Below are positions 1 through 7,790 of a stretch of DNA of 64,000 bases, piece by piece. Each line of letters starts with the position of its first letter. Positions within the stretch are counted from its first letter, which is position 1. Origin of the DNA: Paenibacillus castaneae. Its GTDB lineage: Bacteria; Bacillota; Bacilli; Paenibacillales; Paenibacillaceae. Under the pieces are notes generated by a model. That model did not search any database and was not told where the DNA came from. It saw only the letters and a program-made list of their open reading frames with translations. The stretch lies in NCBI RefSeq assembly GCF_002884445.1, contig NZ_KZ614144.1, forward strand, positions 2,370,290 to 2,434,289, in the 5' to 3' direction. A program made the translations under genes and the position numbers.

Positions 1-696
1 AATTTAGCCAACAATCATACGCTGGATCAAGGCATAGAGGGCTTGCAGGATACGATGAAGTACCTCGATGAAGCAGGAATCTCTCATATGGGCGCAGGAA
101 ATAACGATACGGAAGCGTTCGCGCCGGTTATTAAAGAGGTTCGAGGTATAAAGGTTGCATACATCGGACTTAGTAGAGTTATTCCGACATTAGCGTGGAA
201 AGCGGACAAAAATGTGGCGGGAGTAGCTGAGACTTATGATACTCGCCGTGCGGTCGCTGCAATTGCGAAGGCGAAGGAGCAGGCTGATATAGTCGTCGTA
301 ATGGTGCATTGGGGCAATATGGGAGTCGACCAGCCGCTGCAATACCAGAAGGATTATGGTAAAGAATACATTGATGCTGGCGCAGATCTGGTCATCGGAA
401 GCCACCCGCATGTTCTGCAAGGGTTCGAAACGTACAAAGGAAAGTGGATTGCGTACAGCTTAGGAAACTTTATTTTTAGCGCGTTTCCGAAGGGAACGGC
501 GGGTGATACGGGTGTGCTTGACGCGGTTTGCACGAAGAGCGGCGATTGCGAATTGACGTTTCACCCTATGTTCACGGTCAACGCCCAGCCAACGCCTTTA
601 GAGGCGGAGGAAGCAAAAGCTCTGTTAGACCGCTTGACAGCTATATCGTTTGGCGTGAAGCTAGGGAACGATGGCAAACTTATCCCTGTGAAATGA
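1..696 (+). CDS. CapA-family protein, 5'-truncated
   Basis: The reading frame is open from the first base, so the start lies outside the window; about 231 codons are visible before TGA at 694-696. It belongs to the CapA/PgsA family of metallophosphatase-like proteins linked to poly-gamma-glutamate or capsule production, usually membrane-anchored and facing outside. Visible family motifs are NNHTLD at the left edge, VHWG (about 300-315), GSHPH followed by VLQG (about 397-420) and YSLGNF (about 457-474). The probable signal anchor is not visible. No other capsule gene lies in view, so a role in poly-gamma-glutamate synthesis is not shown. The family call is firm; the substrate is not. Confidence 0.88.
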   Translation, partial: NLANNHTLDQGIEGLQDTMKYLDEAGISHMGAGNNDTEAFAPVIKEVRGIKVAYIGLSRVIPTLAWKADKNVAGVAETYDTRRAVAAIAKAKEQADIVVVMVHWGNMGVDQPLQYQKDYGKEYIDAGADLVIGSHPHVLQGFETYKGKWIAYSLGNFIFSAFPKGTAGDTGVLDAVCTKSGDCELTFHPMFTVNAQPTPLEAEEAKALLDRLTAISFGVKLGNDGKLIPVK

Positions 697-723
697 TAGT
701 CTTCTAGAGAGGATGATAGCAGA

Positions 724-1464
724 ATGTTAAATCCGTGCGTTGCACATAGAGGCTGGTCAAGCCGTGCGCCTGAAAATACGATGGCGGCTATTCGGCTGGC
801 GATTGCTGATCCTGATATAGAGTGGATTGAACTGGATGTTCAGCTGTCGAAGGATCATGTGCCTGTCGTAATACATGACTTTACCCTGCGGAGGACGACC
901 AATGGGAAAGGCGAAGTAAAGGATAAGACAGCAGAAGAGCTGACTTCACTGGATGCGGGAAATTGGTTTTCTCAGAAATATCAGGGAGAAGCTATTCCAA
1001 CGCTTGATCAGGTGCTAAGCGAGGCGGTCGGCCATTGCAAGCTTAATATCGAGCTGAAAAATGACGGCGTTCGTTATCCGATGATTGAGGAAAAGGTGCT
1101 GCAATGCTTGCAAGCACATGATGCAGTTGGGGAGGTAGTAATTACTTCTTTTCATGAGGGCACACTGCATCGCATGCGGAAGCTTTCCAGTGAGATTCGA
1201 ACAGGCCTTATTATCGACAGCTGGAGAAATTCACTGCCGAAGGAGCTTGCTGAGCTTGGCTCGAATTTTCTCTCCATTGGCTATTCTCGCTTGAATAGGG
1301 AACGGATAGCTTTGCTGAAAAACGCGGGCATTCAGGTAATGGCATGGACGATCAATGATACGAAAACCATTCTCAAGGTCGCTGCAATGGACCCTGACAT
1401 ATTGATCTGCACAAACTATCCCGATCGTTGGCATGAAGCGATTCACCAAAGAATGGCACGCTAG
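724..1464 (+). CDS. Glycerophosphodiester phosphodiesterase (GDPD family)
   Basis: A 246-residue protein of the GDPD TIM-barrel family, which hydrolyses glycerophosphodiesters from phospholipid turnover to glycerol-3-phosphate and an alcohol. The N-terminal motif AHRGWSSRAPENT carries the catalytic His-Arg and metal-binding Glu. ELDVQ and VIHD supply the next metal and catalytic residues, NIELK the third, and AWTIND closes the barrel near the C terminus. No signal peptide is visible, so it is probably cytosolic. The start ATG follows a GAGAGGAT ribosome binding site and lies 27 bases after the CapA-type gene, so the two may be cotranscribed. The family is certain; the precise substrate is not. 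Confidence 0.93.
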   Translation: MLNPCVAHRGWSSRAPENTMAAIRLAIADPDIEWIELDVQLSKDHVPVVIHDFTLRRTTNGKGEVKDKTAEELTSLDAGNWFSQKYQGEAIPTLDQVLSEAVGHCKLNIELKNDGVRYPMIEEKVLQCLQAHDAVGEVVITSFHEGTLHRMRKLSSEIRTGLIIDSWRNSLPKELAELGSNFLSIGYSRLNRERIALLKNAGIQVMAWTINDTKTILKVAAMDPDILICTNYPDRWHEAIHQRMAR

Positions 1465-1570
1465 ATAAGCAGGTTATTCGAGCGGATAAGTATAAGGCAT
1501 TATGGAAATAGGTAACATGTAGCATGGAATGAACGTTATATGGTTCATTCGCAGGAGGTTGCCCGTTTGT

Positions 1571-2437
1571 ATGGTAGCAATTTTTGATGAATGGTGGATA
1601 AGGCTGCTTGCCGGGTTATTCGGGAGCGGCCTTATTGCCGCAGCAGCTTTTAAGCTGCGATCCTTATCCGTGTCTGGGGCATGGTCCGCGGTTGTGATGG
1701 GAACAGGTTTTGTTACGCTTGGCGAGCCGGTTTGGTTCGGCTTGCTCATCGCTTTTTTTGTATCATCCAGCTTGCTGTCCAAGTGGAAGCGAAAGCACCG
1801 TGCAAAGGCTGAGGCCGAAGCCAAATATGAGAAGACCGGGCGGCGCGACGCCGGTCAAGTCTGGGCCAATGGGGGCGCAGGCTTGCTGCTGTGCGCCGCC
1901 CATGCTCTGTGGCCCGATGACGTCTGGCTATTCGCGTACATCGGCGTTATGGCATCCGTGAACGCGGATACGTGGGCCACGGAGATCGGGGCTTTGAGCA
2001 GGACCGCGCCGCGATCGGTAACGAGCGGCAAGCGGGTGCCTGCAGGAACGAGCGGCGGTATCACGCCGCTCGGCAGCGCAGCAGCGCTCGCAGGCGCCGT
2101 GTTCATCGGCGCCGTTGCCGCGCTGCTGCTGGCGGCCCCACAGCATGGTGATGCTGCTGCGGGTACGCCTGACGGCGGAGCCGCAGCGGCGGCATACATC
2201 GCCGCCGCGGCCGCCGCCGGCCTGGCCGGTGCCTTCGCCGACTCTTTGCTCGGCGCAACCGGCCAGGCCATGTATCGCTGCCGGGTATGCGGCAGCGAGA
2301 TCGAGCGCGCCACGCATTGCGGCAGCGCAGCGGAGCGAGTGCGCGGCTTCGCGTGGCTGAACAACGACAGGGTGAATCTCCTGTCGTCGCTCTTTGCTGG
2401 CGCGCTCGCCATCGCCATTGGCGCGGCTCTTTATTAG
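1571..2437 (+). CDS. DUF92 family integral membrane protein
   Basis: About 288 residues with several hydrophobic segments, matching the DUF92/TMEM19-like family: early glycine- and alanine-rich helices, then VNADTWATEIG and GTSGGITPLG, and ADSLLGATGQ with a short cysteine pair (YRCRVCG) near the C terminus. Related plant proteins act in phytyl-phosphate metabolism, but the bacterial role is unknown. I chose ATG at 1571 because AGGAGG lies at 1552-1557; the frame could start upstream at 1529 but would then include the ribosome binding site. The second half (about 2020-2420) is much richer in G+C than the neighbours and encodes an alanine-rich stretch. Confidence 0.85.
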   Translation: MVAIFDEWWIRLLAGLFGSGLIAAAAFKLRSLSVSGAWSAVVMGTGFVTLGEPVWFGLLIAFFVSSSLLSKWKRKHRAKAEAEAKYEKTGRRDAGQVWANGGAGLLLCAAHALWPDDVWLFAYIGVMASVNADTWATEIGALSRTAPRSVTSGKRVPAGTSGGITPLGSAAALAGAVFIGAVAALLLAAPQHGDAAAGTPDGGAAAAAYIAAAAAAGLAGAFADSLLGATGQAMYRCRVCGSEIERATHCGSAAERVRGFAWLNNDRVNLLSSLFAGALAIAIGAALY

Positions 2438-2458
2438 TCGCCTAGCTTGGAAAGGGGA

Positions 2459-2790
2459 GAATTAACTGTAAAAGCTCCAGTTAATATGAACGGAATCACC
2501 ATTACGAGATCATCTAGCTGTAAAAACTGCAGTTAAAATAGCCTAAAGTGACTTAATACAGAGGAATCTTCCGAATTAGCTGCAACAAATGCAGCTAAGT
2601 GGGACAAGTCGGAGCAAATAAGCGAATTAGCTGTAGTAAATCCATTTAATGTATCAAGCTTGAGGAATCTGCGAATTAGCTGCAGCAAATCCATTAAATG
2701 TTTCTAGTTTTAGGAATCTACCGAATTAACTGCAGTAAATCCATTTAACGAGTCAGGCTTGAGGGACTGCATTAATTCCAGTTGGATGTC
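2459..2790 (+). repeat. Cluster of ~50-bp-period CTGCAG hairpin repeats
   Basis: The gap between the DUF92 gene and the next gene holds at least six related units, starting near 2459, 2512, 2573, 2624, 2673 and 2723 and fading out near 2790. Each has a core like GAATTAGCTGCAGCAAATCC followed by ATTTAA or similar. The unit at about 2576-2598 forms a perfect hairpin with arms TTAGCTGCA and TGCAGCTAA around a 5-base loop. The unit near 2461 pairs TTAACTG with CAGTTAA. Spacing is 49-61 bases, mostly about 50. No plausible gene lies within. The core resembles that of the 52-bp array at 37.9 kb. Confidence 0.85.
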
Positions 2791-2850
2791 TCGTTATCCA
2801 TTTGTTCTATAACACGCAACTCATCCAGAATTACGAAGGAGAAATTTTTT

Positions 2851-3102
2851 ATGATCGGAAATCAAGCATTACTTGCAGTTGTCGCGGTTACGGGAATTCC
2901 AGAAGCACTGCTGAAGGAAACGGAAGGTGGCGATGACTACAGTGCTTTTGTATCTAACCTAACGGGTAAGACATACTGCGTGGAGTCAGCTTGGTATGTG
3001 AACCGTCTTCCGGAAGAAGAAAAAAAAGATATGCAAATTCTAGGTGAGCATGAGGGGCTTTACGTTTATGAGCAAAAGGCGTGGTGGGACGGTCTTCTTT
3101 AA
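2851..3102 (+). CDS. Small hypothetical protein (83 aa)
   Basis: The ATG at 2851 follows AAGGAG at 2836-2841, and the frame could be read open from 2782 but has no ribosome binding site there. The 83-residue product starts with a short hydrophobic stretch and continues with an acidic, tyrosine- and tryptophan-containing domain that has one cysteine. I do not recognise the family. It stands alone between the 50-bp repeat cluster upstream and a short hairpin downstream that could end transcription from both sides. The clean ribosome binding site and protein-like composition support a real gene; no function can be assigned. Confidence 0.7.
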   Translation: MIGNQALLAVVAVTGIPEALLKETEGGDDYSAFVSNLTGKTYCVESAWYVNRLPEEEKKDMQILGEHEGLYVYEQKAWWDGLL

Positions 3103-3117
3103 TGACACACAGACAAA

Positions 3118-3145
3118 GACCGTCAAGTTTCCTTGACGGCCTAAT
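3118..3145. terminator. Short hairpin between convergent genes
   Basis: CCGTCAAG and CTTGACGG pair perfectly around a 4-base loop at 3120-3139. The T-runs on either side are weak, so termination is plausible for both the 83-residue gene and pepF but not strong. Confidence 0.55.
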
Positions 3146-3175
3146 TTCCTTACGATACCCCGATTAAAAGGTAAA

Positions 3176-4966
3176 TTACTTCGTTAGCTGCTCCATTTGT
3201 CCAATCAGCTCTTCAAACACGCTCATGGCTTGCTCGATCGGCTCAGGCGTGGACATATCAACGCCGGCTTTCTTCAAAATATTAATTGAGAAGTCGCTGC
3301 CGCCGCTCTTCAGGAAGCCAAGATAACGTTCGACTGCAGGCTGGCCCTCCTCCAAAATCTGCTTGGAGAAGCTTGTTGCTGCCGAAAATCCAGTAGCATA
3401 TTTATAGACGTAGAAGCTGTTATAGAAATGGGGGATACGAGCCCATTCCATTTCAATATCTTTGTCAATGACCATGCCCGGTCCGTAGTATTGAACGTTC
3501 AGGTCATAATAAATTTTGCTTAGCTCCTGAGGAGTCAGCGAATCACCTTGCTCAGAGCGCTCATGTACGATTTTCTCGAATTCAGCGAACATCGTCTGAC
3601 GGAACACCGTCGTCCGGAACTGATCGGCGTAGTAAGTTAACAAATACATTTTTTCTTTCGGATCTGTTGTTTTATCTAGCAAATAATCCATCAACAGCGC
3701 CTCATTTAACGTCGAAGCAACCTCAGCAAGGAATATCGTGTACTGCGCGTCGCGATAATTTTGGTTTGTATCTGAATAGTAGGAGTGAAGCGCGTGGCCC
3801 ATCTCATGCGCCAACGTGAACATGCTGTTCAAATTGTCCTTATGGTTAAGCAGGACATAAGGATGCGTGCCGAAAGCTCCCCAGCTGTAAGCTCCGCTGC
3901 GTTTCCCTTCATTCTCGTAAACGTCGATCCAGCCGTTTTCAAACCCTTCATTCAGAACTTTCAAATAATCGTCGCCAAGCGGCTTAAGACTTTCGTTGAT
4001 CGTTTTCTTCGCTTCCTCATAAGTAATGTCCATCTTGAACTCATCGACGAGCGGAGCGAACAGGTCGTACATATGAAGCTCCTCAAGACCAAGCATCTTT
4101 TTGCGCAGCTCCATGTATCTATGCATAAGAGGTAAATATTTGTGGATGGTACCAACGAGGTTTGTATAAACCTCTTTAGGGATGTTATCGCTATATAACG
4201 ACATTTCCAAAGCAGAATCGAATTTGCGGGCTTTTGAATAAAACATATTTTTGGTCACGTTCGCATTGAACGTTGAAGCAAGTGTATTTTTCAGCTTGCC
4301 GTACGTATCGTACATCGCTTGGAACGCTTCGCGGCGCACATCCCGATTTTTGCTCTCTAGAAATTGTATGTAACGGCCATGCGAAAGCTCAACCTCTTCG
4401 CCGTTTTCGTTTTTCACTTTAGGGAATTTAAGATCCGCATTGTTCAGCATATTGAATATTGTACTAGGAGCTGAACTGATATTGCCGACTTGAGCGAGCA
4501 ATGCTTCTTCGTTTTTGGATAAAATATGAGCCTTCTCGCGGCGCATTTCTTCCAGTGTATGGCGGTATTTGGCCAAGGATTCATCAGCGATGATTGCATC
4601 CAGAGCTTCGTCAGTGAGGCTGAGTACTTCTGGTGTAATAAAGGATAATGCTTCACCTGTTTCTACGCTTAGCTTCTTGGATTTATCGGATAGAGCTTGA
4701 AAAGCCGGCTCAGCCGTATCCTCATGATGCTTCATGTTCGCATACACATATAGACGTTCCACATGCAGTGATAGCTCATCCTCCAGCTCGAAGCAAGCCT
4801 TCAGCTGTTTAATATCAGCAAGCTTGCCCTCGTATTCAGCGGCTTTCTTAATTAATGACTTGGCTTCCTTAAATTCCTTGTCCCATGCAGCTTGGCTTTC
4901 AAATAAATCCTCAAGCTTCCAGTGGCTCTCCGGTGCGGATTCTGAACGTTTAGGTACGTGATTCAT
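3176..4966 (-). CDS. pepF: Oligoendopeptidase F (M3 family)
   Basis: A zinc metallopeptidase of the M3B family that degrades short peptides. The HEMGH motif lies near residue 386 of the form given here, and length (596 residues) and the N-terminal SHWKLEDLF signature fit PepF. The start at 4966 has a very strong ribosome binding site, AAGGAGGAATTCG directly before ATG. The same frame continues upstream to another ATG at 5086, also preceded by a good site (GAGGTGATAAACGG). The extra 40 residues look like a signal peptide (hydrophobic core, then GSAAS) plus a linker. PepF enzymes are normally cytosolic, so the short form is taken as the main product; a secreted longer form is possible. Confidence 0.93.
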   Translation of the reverse strand: MNHVPKRSESAPESHWKLEDLFESQAAWDKEFKEAKSLIKKAAEYEGKLADIKQLKACFELEDELSLHVERLYVYANMKHHEDTAEPAFQALSDKSKKLSVETGEALSFITPEVLSLTDEALDAIIADESLAKYRHTLEEMRREKAHILSKNEEALLAQVGNISSAPSTIFNMLNNADLKFPKVKNENGEEVELSHGRYIQFLESKNRDVRREAFQAMYDTYGKLKNTLASTFNANVTKNMFYSKARKFDSALEMSLYSDNIPKEVYTNLVGTIHKYLPLMHRYMELRKKMLGLEELHMYDLFAPLVDEFKMDITYEEAKKTINESLKPLGDDYLKVLNEGFENGWIDVYENEGKRSGAYSWGAFGTHPYVLLNHKDNLNSMFTLAHEMGHALHSYYSDTNQNYRDAQYTIFLAEVASTLNEALLMDYLLDKTTDPKEKMYLLTYYADQFRTTVFRQTMFAEFEKIVHERSEQGDSLTPQELSKIYYDLNVQYYGPGMVIDKDIEMEWARIPHFYNSFYVYKYATGFSAATSFSKQILEEGQPAVERYLGFLKSGGSDFSINILKKAGVDMSTPEPIEQAMSVFEELIGQMEQLTK

Positions 4967-5160
4967 CGAATTCCTCCTTGGTATGGATAAGGTTTGTAAA
5001 GCATGCGGGGCATTATCTGCCGTATCCATGGATGCGGCAGATCCCGGCACCAAGCTAAATACAAGCAGCAAGGCTAGCCATTTCATCCGTTTATCACCTC
5101 AAGACACAGTTTTTGGTTACTATGTCCAGAGGCTCTATTGAATATGCAGCATGTGAAATG

Positions 5161-5343
5161 CTATTCAGCACCCATTGTAAAAAATGCATAAACAATAAGA
5201 AAAAACGAAAACGCAATAAAAGCAATGGCCGATATTGCGAAAAAGCGTCGCAAGCGGGGCGGCATGGTATCCCGTTTCAATATAACGAGCGCTCCCAGCG
5301 CAAAGGCTGCAATAATAAAAATAATAGTTGCTGTAGAATCCAT
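5161..5343 (-). CDS. Small two-helix membrane protein (60 aa)
   Basis: A 60-residue protein with two predicted membrane helices (about residues 5-20 and 34-56) separated by a short basic loop (KRDTMPPRLRR). ATG at 5343 follows AGGAGG about 12 bases upstream. An overlapping frame starting at a TTG only two bases after the same AGGAGG was rejected because of that spacing. It lies upstream of pepF on the same strand with 74 bases between, so cotranscription is possible. I do not recognise the family. Confidence 0.65.
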   Translation of the reverse strand: MDSTATIIFIIAAFALGALVILKRDTMPPRLRRFFAISAIAFIAFSFFLIVYAFFTMGAE

Positions 5344-5421
5344 CTGCGGGCAAAGCCTCCTAAAAATAATGCATAACGATTATGTTCGCTGAACAGGCCG
5401 CATTTTCCTGCTCTATCGCTT

Positions 5422-5655
5422 CTATACTTCCTTTAAAGCGTTCATGATCGCTTCTAGCTCTTCCTCACGGCCAACAAAGTCGGATTCACGGAAACGGTTT
5501 TTCGCCCAATGCATCAACTCTGGACGACTGATGAACGTGTGAGTATCCTCACCCCATTGATCGGTGATCTCTCTAGCGATAAGCGTCTTGCCTTGTACTT
5601 CGACCGTCAGCATATTATATTTGTCGGTTTTGTAAATTTGATGTTTCTTAAACAT
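5422..5655 (-). CDS. Small hypothetical protein (77 aa)
   Basis: A 77-residue, highly charged soluble protein, reading MFKKHQIYKTDKYNMLTV at its N terminus and ending in an acidic helix (REEELEAIMNALKEV). AAAGGTGG lies upstream of the ATG at 5655. It is the first of three genes on the minus strand running toward pepF. No family is recognised. The predicted beta-rich first half followed by a helical tail suggests a small folded domain, but this is only inferred from composition. Confidence 0.6.
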   Translation of the reverse strand: MFKKHQIYKTDKYNMLTVEVQGKTLIAREITDQWGEDTHTFISRPELMHWAKNRFRESDFVGREEELEAIMNALKEV

Positions 5656-5804
5656 AGATTTTTTTCCACCTTTTGCAAGTTAAATTATTATGGTATCTTT
5701 ATTATCATAGCCATTATGGTGGCTGTAATCAATACGATGGCCTAAAAGCAAGACTAGTTGAGTTGAGACGAGTGCAGATGAGCTGAGATGAGGAGAGTGC
5801 AAGG

Positions 5805-6506
5805 ATGAGTAAACAAAGGTATGAACAGATTGGTGTCGCTATGACATGCAGAAGCTACGAGGAATATATCCAGATGTTCGATTTGCAGGAATCGGATCTA
5901 TCACGTGGTATGGTGCTTGACATTGCCGCCGGAGGGTCATCTTTCACAGCAGATGCGATTGGGAGAGGTTACGAGGCAATAGCTGTCGATCCACGGTATG
6001 GATCAGGTATTCAGGCTTGGGTGCAGGAAGCTGCGGAGGAGATTGAGACATCGACTGCCAAGCTTGCGAAGCTGGAGGAACACTTTGACTGGAGCTATTA
6101 CGGCTCACTGGACAATCATCGCAATGGGCGCAGAGCTTCACTTGAACGTTTCTCGGCACATATTAATGAGAGTGTCGGAACAAGCCGCTATGTGGATGGG
6201 CGTTTGCCGGACCTACCATTTCAAGACGATCAGTTTTCACTTGTATTATGCAGTCATTTTATGTTTTTGTACGCTAACCAATTCGGACATGAATTTCATA
6301 TAAATTCCGTATTAGAAATGATGCGGATATGTAGACCAGGCGGCCAGATTCGCATTTATCCGCTTATATCTTTAAGCTGGGAGCCATATTCGGAGCTTGA
6401 GCATCTAATGGAAACGATTACGGCGAATGGGGGAACACCTGAATTGCTCTCATCCAACCTTCCATTTATTCCTGGATCTGAGCAATATTTGAGGATTTTG
6501 CTATAA
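5805..6506 (+). CDS. Class I SAM-dependent methyltransferase
   Basis: A 233-residue protein with the Rossmann-type SAM-binding motif VLDIAAGGSSF (about residues 37-47), an acidic residue at the end of strand 2 (AVDPRYGSG), motif LPDLPFQDDQFSLVLCSH (about 136-153) and a post-motif ICRPGGQIRIYPL. This order is typical of class I methyltransferases. The substrate is unknown. ATG at 5805 follows GAGGAGA by eight bases. It is a single gene ending just before the cold-shock promoter, and its last codons overlap that promoter region. The fold call is strong; nothing in the context reveals what is methylated. Confidence 0.85.
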   Translation: MSKQRYEQIGVAMTCRSYEEYIQMFDLQESDLSRGMVLDIAAGGSSFTADAIGRGYEAIAVDPRYGSGIQAWVQEAAEEIETSTAKLAKLEEHFDWSYYGSLDNHRNGRRASLERFSAHINESVGTSRYVDGRLPDLPFQDDQFSLVLCSHFMFLYANQFGHEFHINSVLEMMRICRPGGQIRIYPLISLSWEPYSELEHLMETITANGGTPELLSSNLPFIPGSEQYLRILL

Positions 6507-6535
6507 TTGCTTTTTTATTTTCGCTTCGCTATAAT
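6507..6535 (+). promoter_or_regulatory. Sigma-A promoter of the cold-shock gene
   Basis: TTGCTT at 6507-6512 and TATAAT at 6530-6535 are separated by 17 bases. The start of transcription would be near 6542, giving a leader of about 44 bases that contains a small CGCCG/CGGCG hairpin. The -35 box begins one base after the preceding methyltransferase stop codon. Confidence 0.7.
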
Positions 6536-6585
6536 AATCCTACTCGCCGTTCAAGAGCGGCGGACATATTTAGGAGGTTGTTCAT

Positions 6586-6783
6586 TTGAAAGGAACAGTT
6601 AAATGGTTTAACGCAGAGAAAGGCTACGGCTTTATCCAAACAGAGGGTGGAGAAGACGTATTTGTTCATTTCTCGGCGATCCAAAGCGAAGGGTTTAAAT
6701 CACTTGATGAAGGGCAAGCGGTCGAATTTGATATTACTGAGGGTAACCGCGGAGCTCAAGCGGCCAACGTCAATAAACTATAG
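6586..6783 (+). CDS. Cold-shock domain protein (CspA/CspB type)
   Basis: A 65-residue single cold-shock domain, the normal length of bacterial Csp proteins. RNP1 (KGYGFI) and RNP2 (VFVHF) are intact, preceded by the typical GTVKWFN. These proteins bind single-stranded RNA and DNA and act as RNA chaperones. The start is TTG at 6586, nine bases after TAGGAGG at 6571-6577. It has its own promoter and terminator, so it is monocistronic. Which paralogue it is cannot be told from the sequence alone. Confidence 0.96.
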   Translation: MKGTVKWFNAEKGYGFIQTEGGEDVFVHFSAIQSEGFKSLDEGQAVEFDITEGNRGAQAANVNKL

Positions 6784-6811
6784 GACCACGCGCGAATAAC
6801 AAGTAAATCTA

Positions 6812-6845
6812 GAAGATCACCTGGCAGCAGGTGGTCTTCTTTTTG
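6812..6845 (+). terminator. Intrinsic terminator of the cold-shock gene
   Basis: GAAGATCACCTG (6812-6823) pairs with CAGGTGGTCTTC (6828-6839) with one G-T pair, followed directly by TTTTTG. Confidence 0.9.
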
Positions 6846-6983
6846 TTAGGCATGCACAAATGGTTGTAATCCATACAGCATCTAAGAGAGTCCGTACAAG
6901 TTAAATAAGTTTGGTTTTATTGACCGTGACCCGTTTCCGATGATAAACTGTTGCATGGAAACTTTGTTAGGGGAGCGAGCATA

Positions 6984-7703
6984 ATGAAATTTAAATTGTT
7001 CAAAGACCGTAAAGGGAAGGCCGATCAGGCTAAAAATAACAAGTTCGTTAAGCTTGGACGCGAAATTTATGTACAAGCCCGCAGAGGCGGACCTAACCCG
7101 GATGCAAACTTCGGTTTAAAGACTGCAATTGCGAATGCGAGAGCAGAGCAAATGCCGAACGATAATATTGAGCGGGCCATTAAGAAGGCTGCAGGCGCTG
7201 GAGATGGCGTTGAGTACGATGATATTATGTATGAAGGCTATGGCCCGGGCGGCGTTGCCATTATGGTCAAGTGCTTGACTGACAACCGTAACCGTACAGC
7301 TGCTGATGTTCGATCCGCTTTTAACAAACGAGGCGGCAATATGGGCGAGAGCGGATGCGTAAGCTATATGTTTGATCACAAAGGGTTGCTTGTCGTCGAT
7401 CGTGAAGTTCACGAGGCGGATGAGGATACGATGATGATGACTGCTCTGGAGGCTGGTGCAGAGGATGTTGTTGTTAATGATGACAGCTTTGAAATATTGA
7501 CACATCCGCATGAGTTCGAGCAAGTGAAGAACGCGCTGGAGACGGAAGGCTATACCTTCGTTAATGCCGGCGTTCGTTGGCTGCCGCAAACGATTGTCAA
7601 AGTTGATGGTGAAAATGCGGAAAAGCTGCTTAAAATGATGGATGCTTTCGAGGACAATGACGATGTTCAGGACGTATACTCTAACTTTGAAATTAACGAA
7701 TAA
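6984..7703 (+). CDS. YebC/PmpR (TACO1)-family regulator
   Basis: A 239-residue member of the YebC/TACO1 family. Motifs include FGLKTAIANARAEQMP, MYEGYGPGGVAIMV, NRTAADVRSAF and GGNMGESGCVSYMFD. Family members have been described as DNA-binding regulators and, more recently, as factors helping ribosomes through proline stretches. The N terminus (MKFKLFKDRKGK) departs from the usual MAGHSKW start. I chose ATG at 6984, after GGGGAGCGAG, over an upstream in-frame start at 6951. Bacilli often carry two paralogues; this one resembles the YeeI-type rather than the ruvC-linked copy. A bidirectional terminator follows. Confidence 0.9.
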   Translation: MKFKLFKDRKGKADQAKNNKFVKLGREIYVQARRGGPNPDANFGLKTAIANARAEQMPNDNIERAIKKAAGAGDGVEYDDIMYEGYGPGGVAIMVKCLTDNRNRTAADVRSAFNKRGGNMGESGCVSYMFDHKGLLVVDREVHEADEDTMMMTALEAGAEDVVVNDDSFEILTHPHEFEQVKNALETEGYTFVNAGVRWLPQTIVKVDGENAEKLLKMMDAFEDNDDVQDVYSNFEINE

Positions 7704-7721
7704 TATAAATAGACATGATGT

Positions 7722-7780
7722 AAATAGGGCTGTTTCGAGCGTGTATTTGTACCCTACACGTAAACGAAGCGGCCCTATTT
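7722..7780. terminator. Shared bidirectional terminator
   Basis: AAATAGGGC (from 7722) pairs with GCCCTATTT (to 7780), with TTCG/CGAA pairing further in. A-rich and T-rich flanks on both sides suit both the yebC-type gene and the convergent MFS gene. Confidence 0.8.
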
Positions 7781-7790
7781 ATGATCAATA

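Noticed and set aside
1855-2418. 187-codon minus-strand frame opposite the DUF92 gene
   Set aside because: High G+C removes stop codons in other frames; composition is low complexity.
5165-5353. 62-codon frame overlapping the 60-residue membrane protein
   Set aside because: Its TTG start is only two bases after the AGGAGG; the other frame has better spacing and two clear helices.
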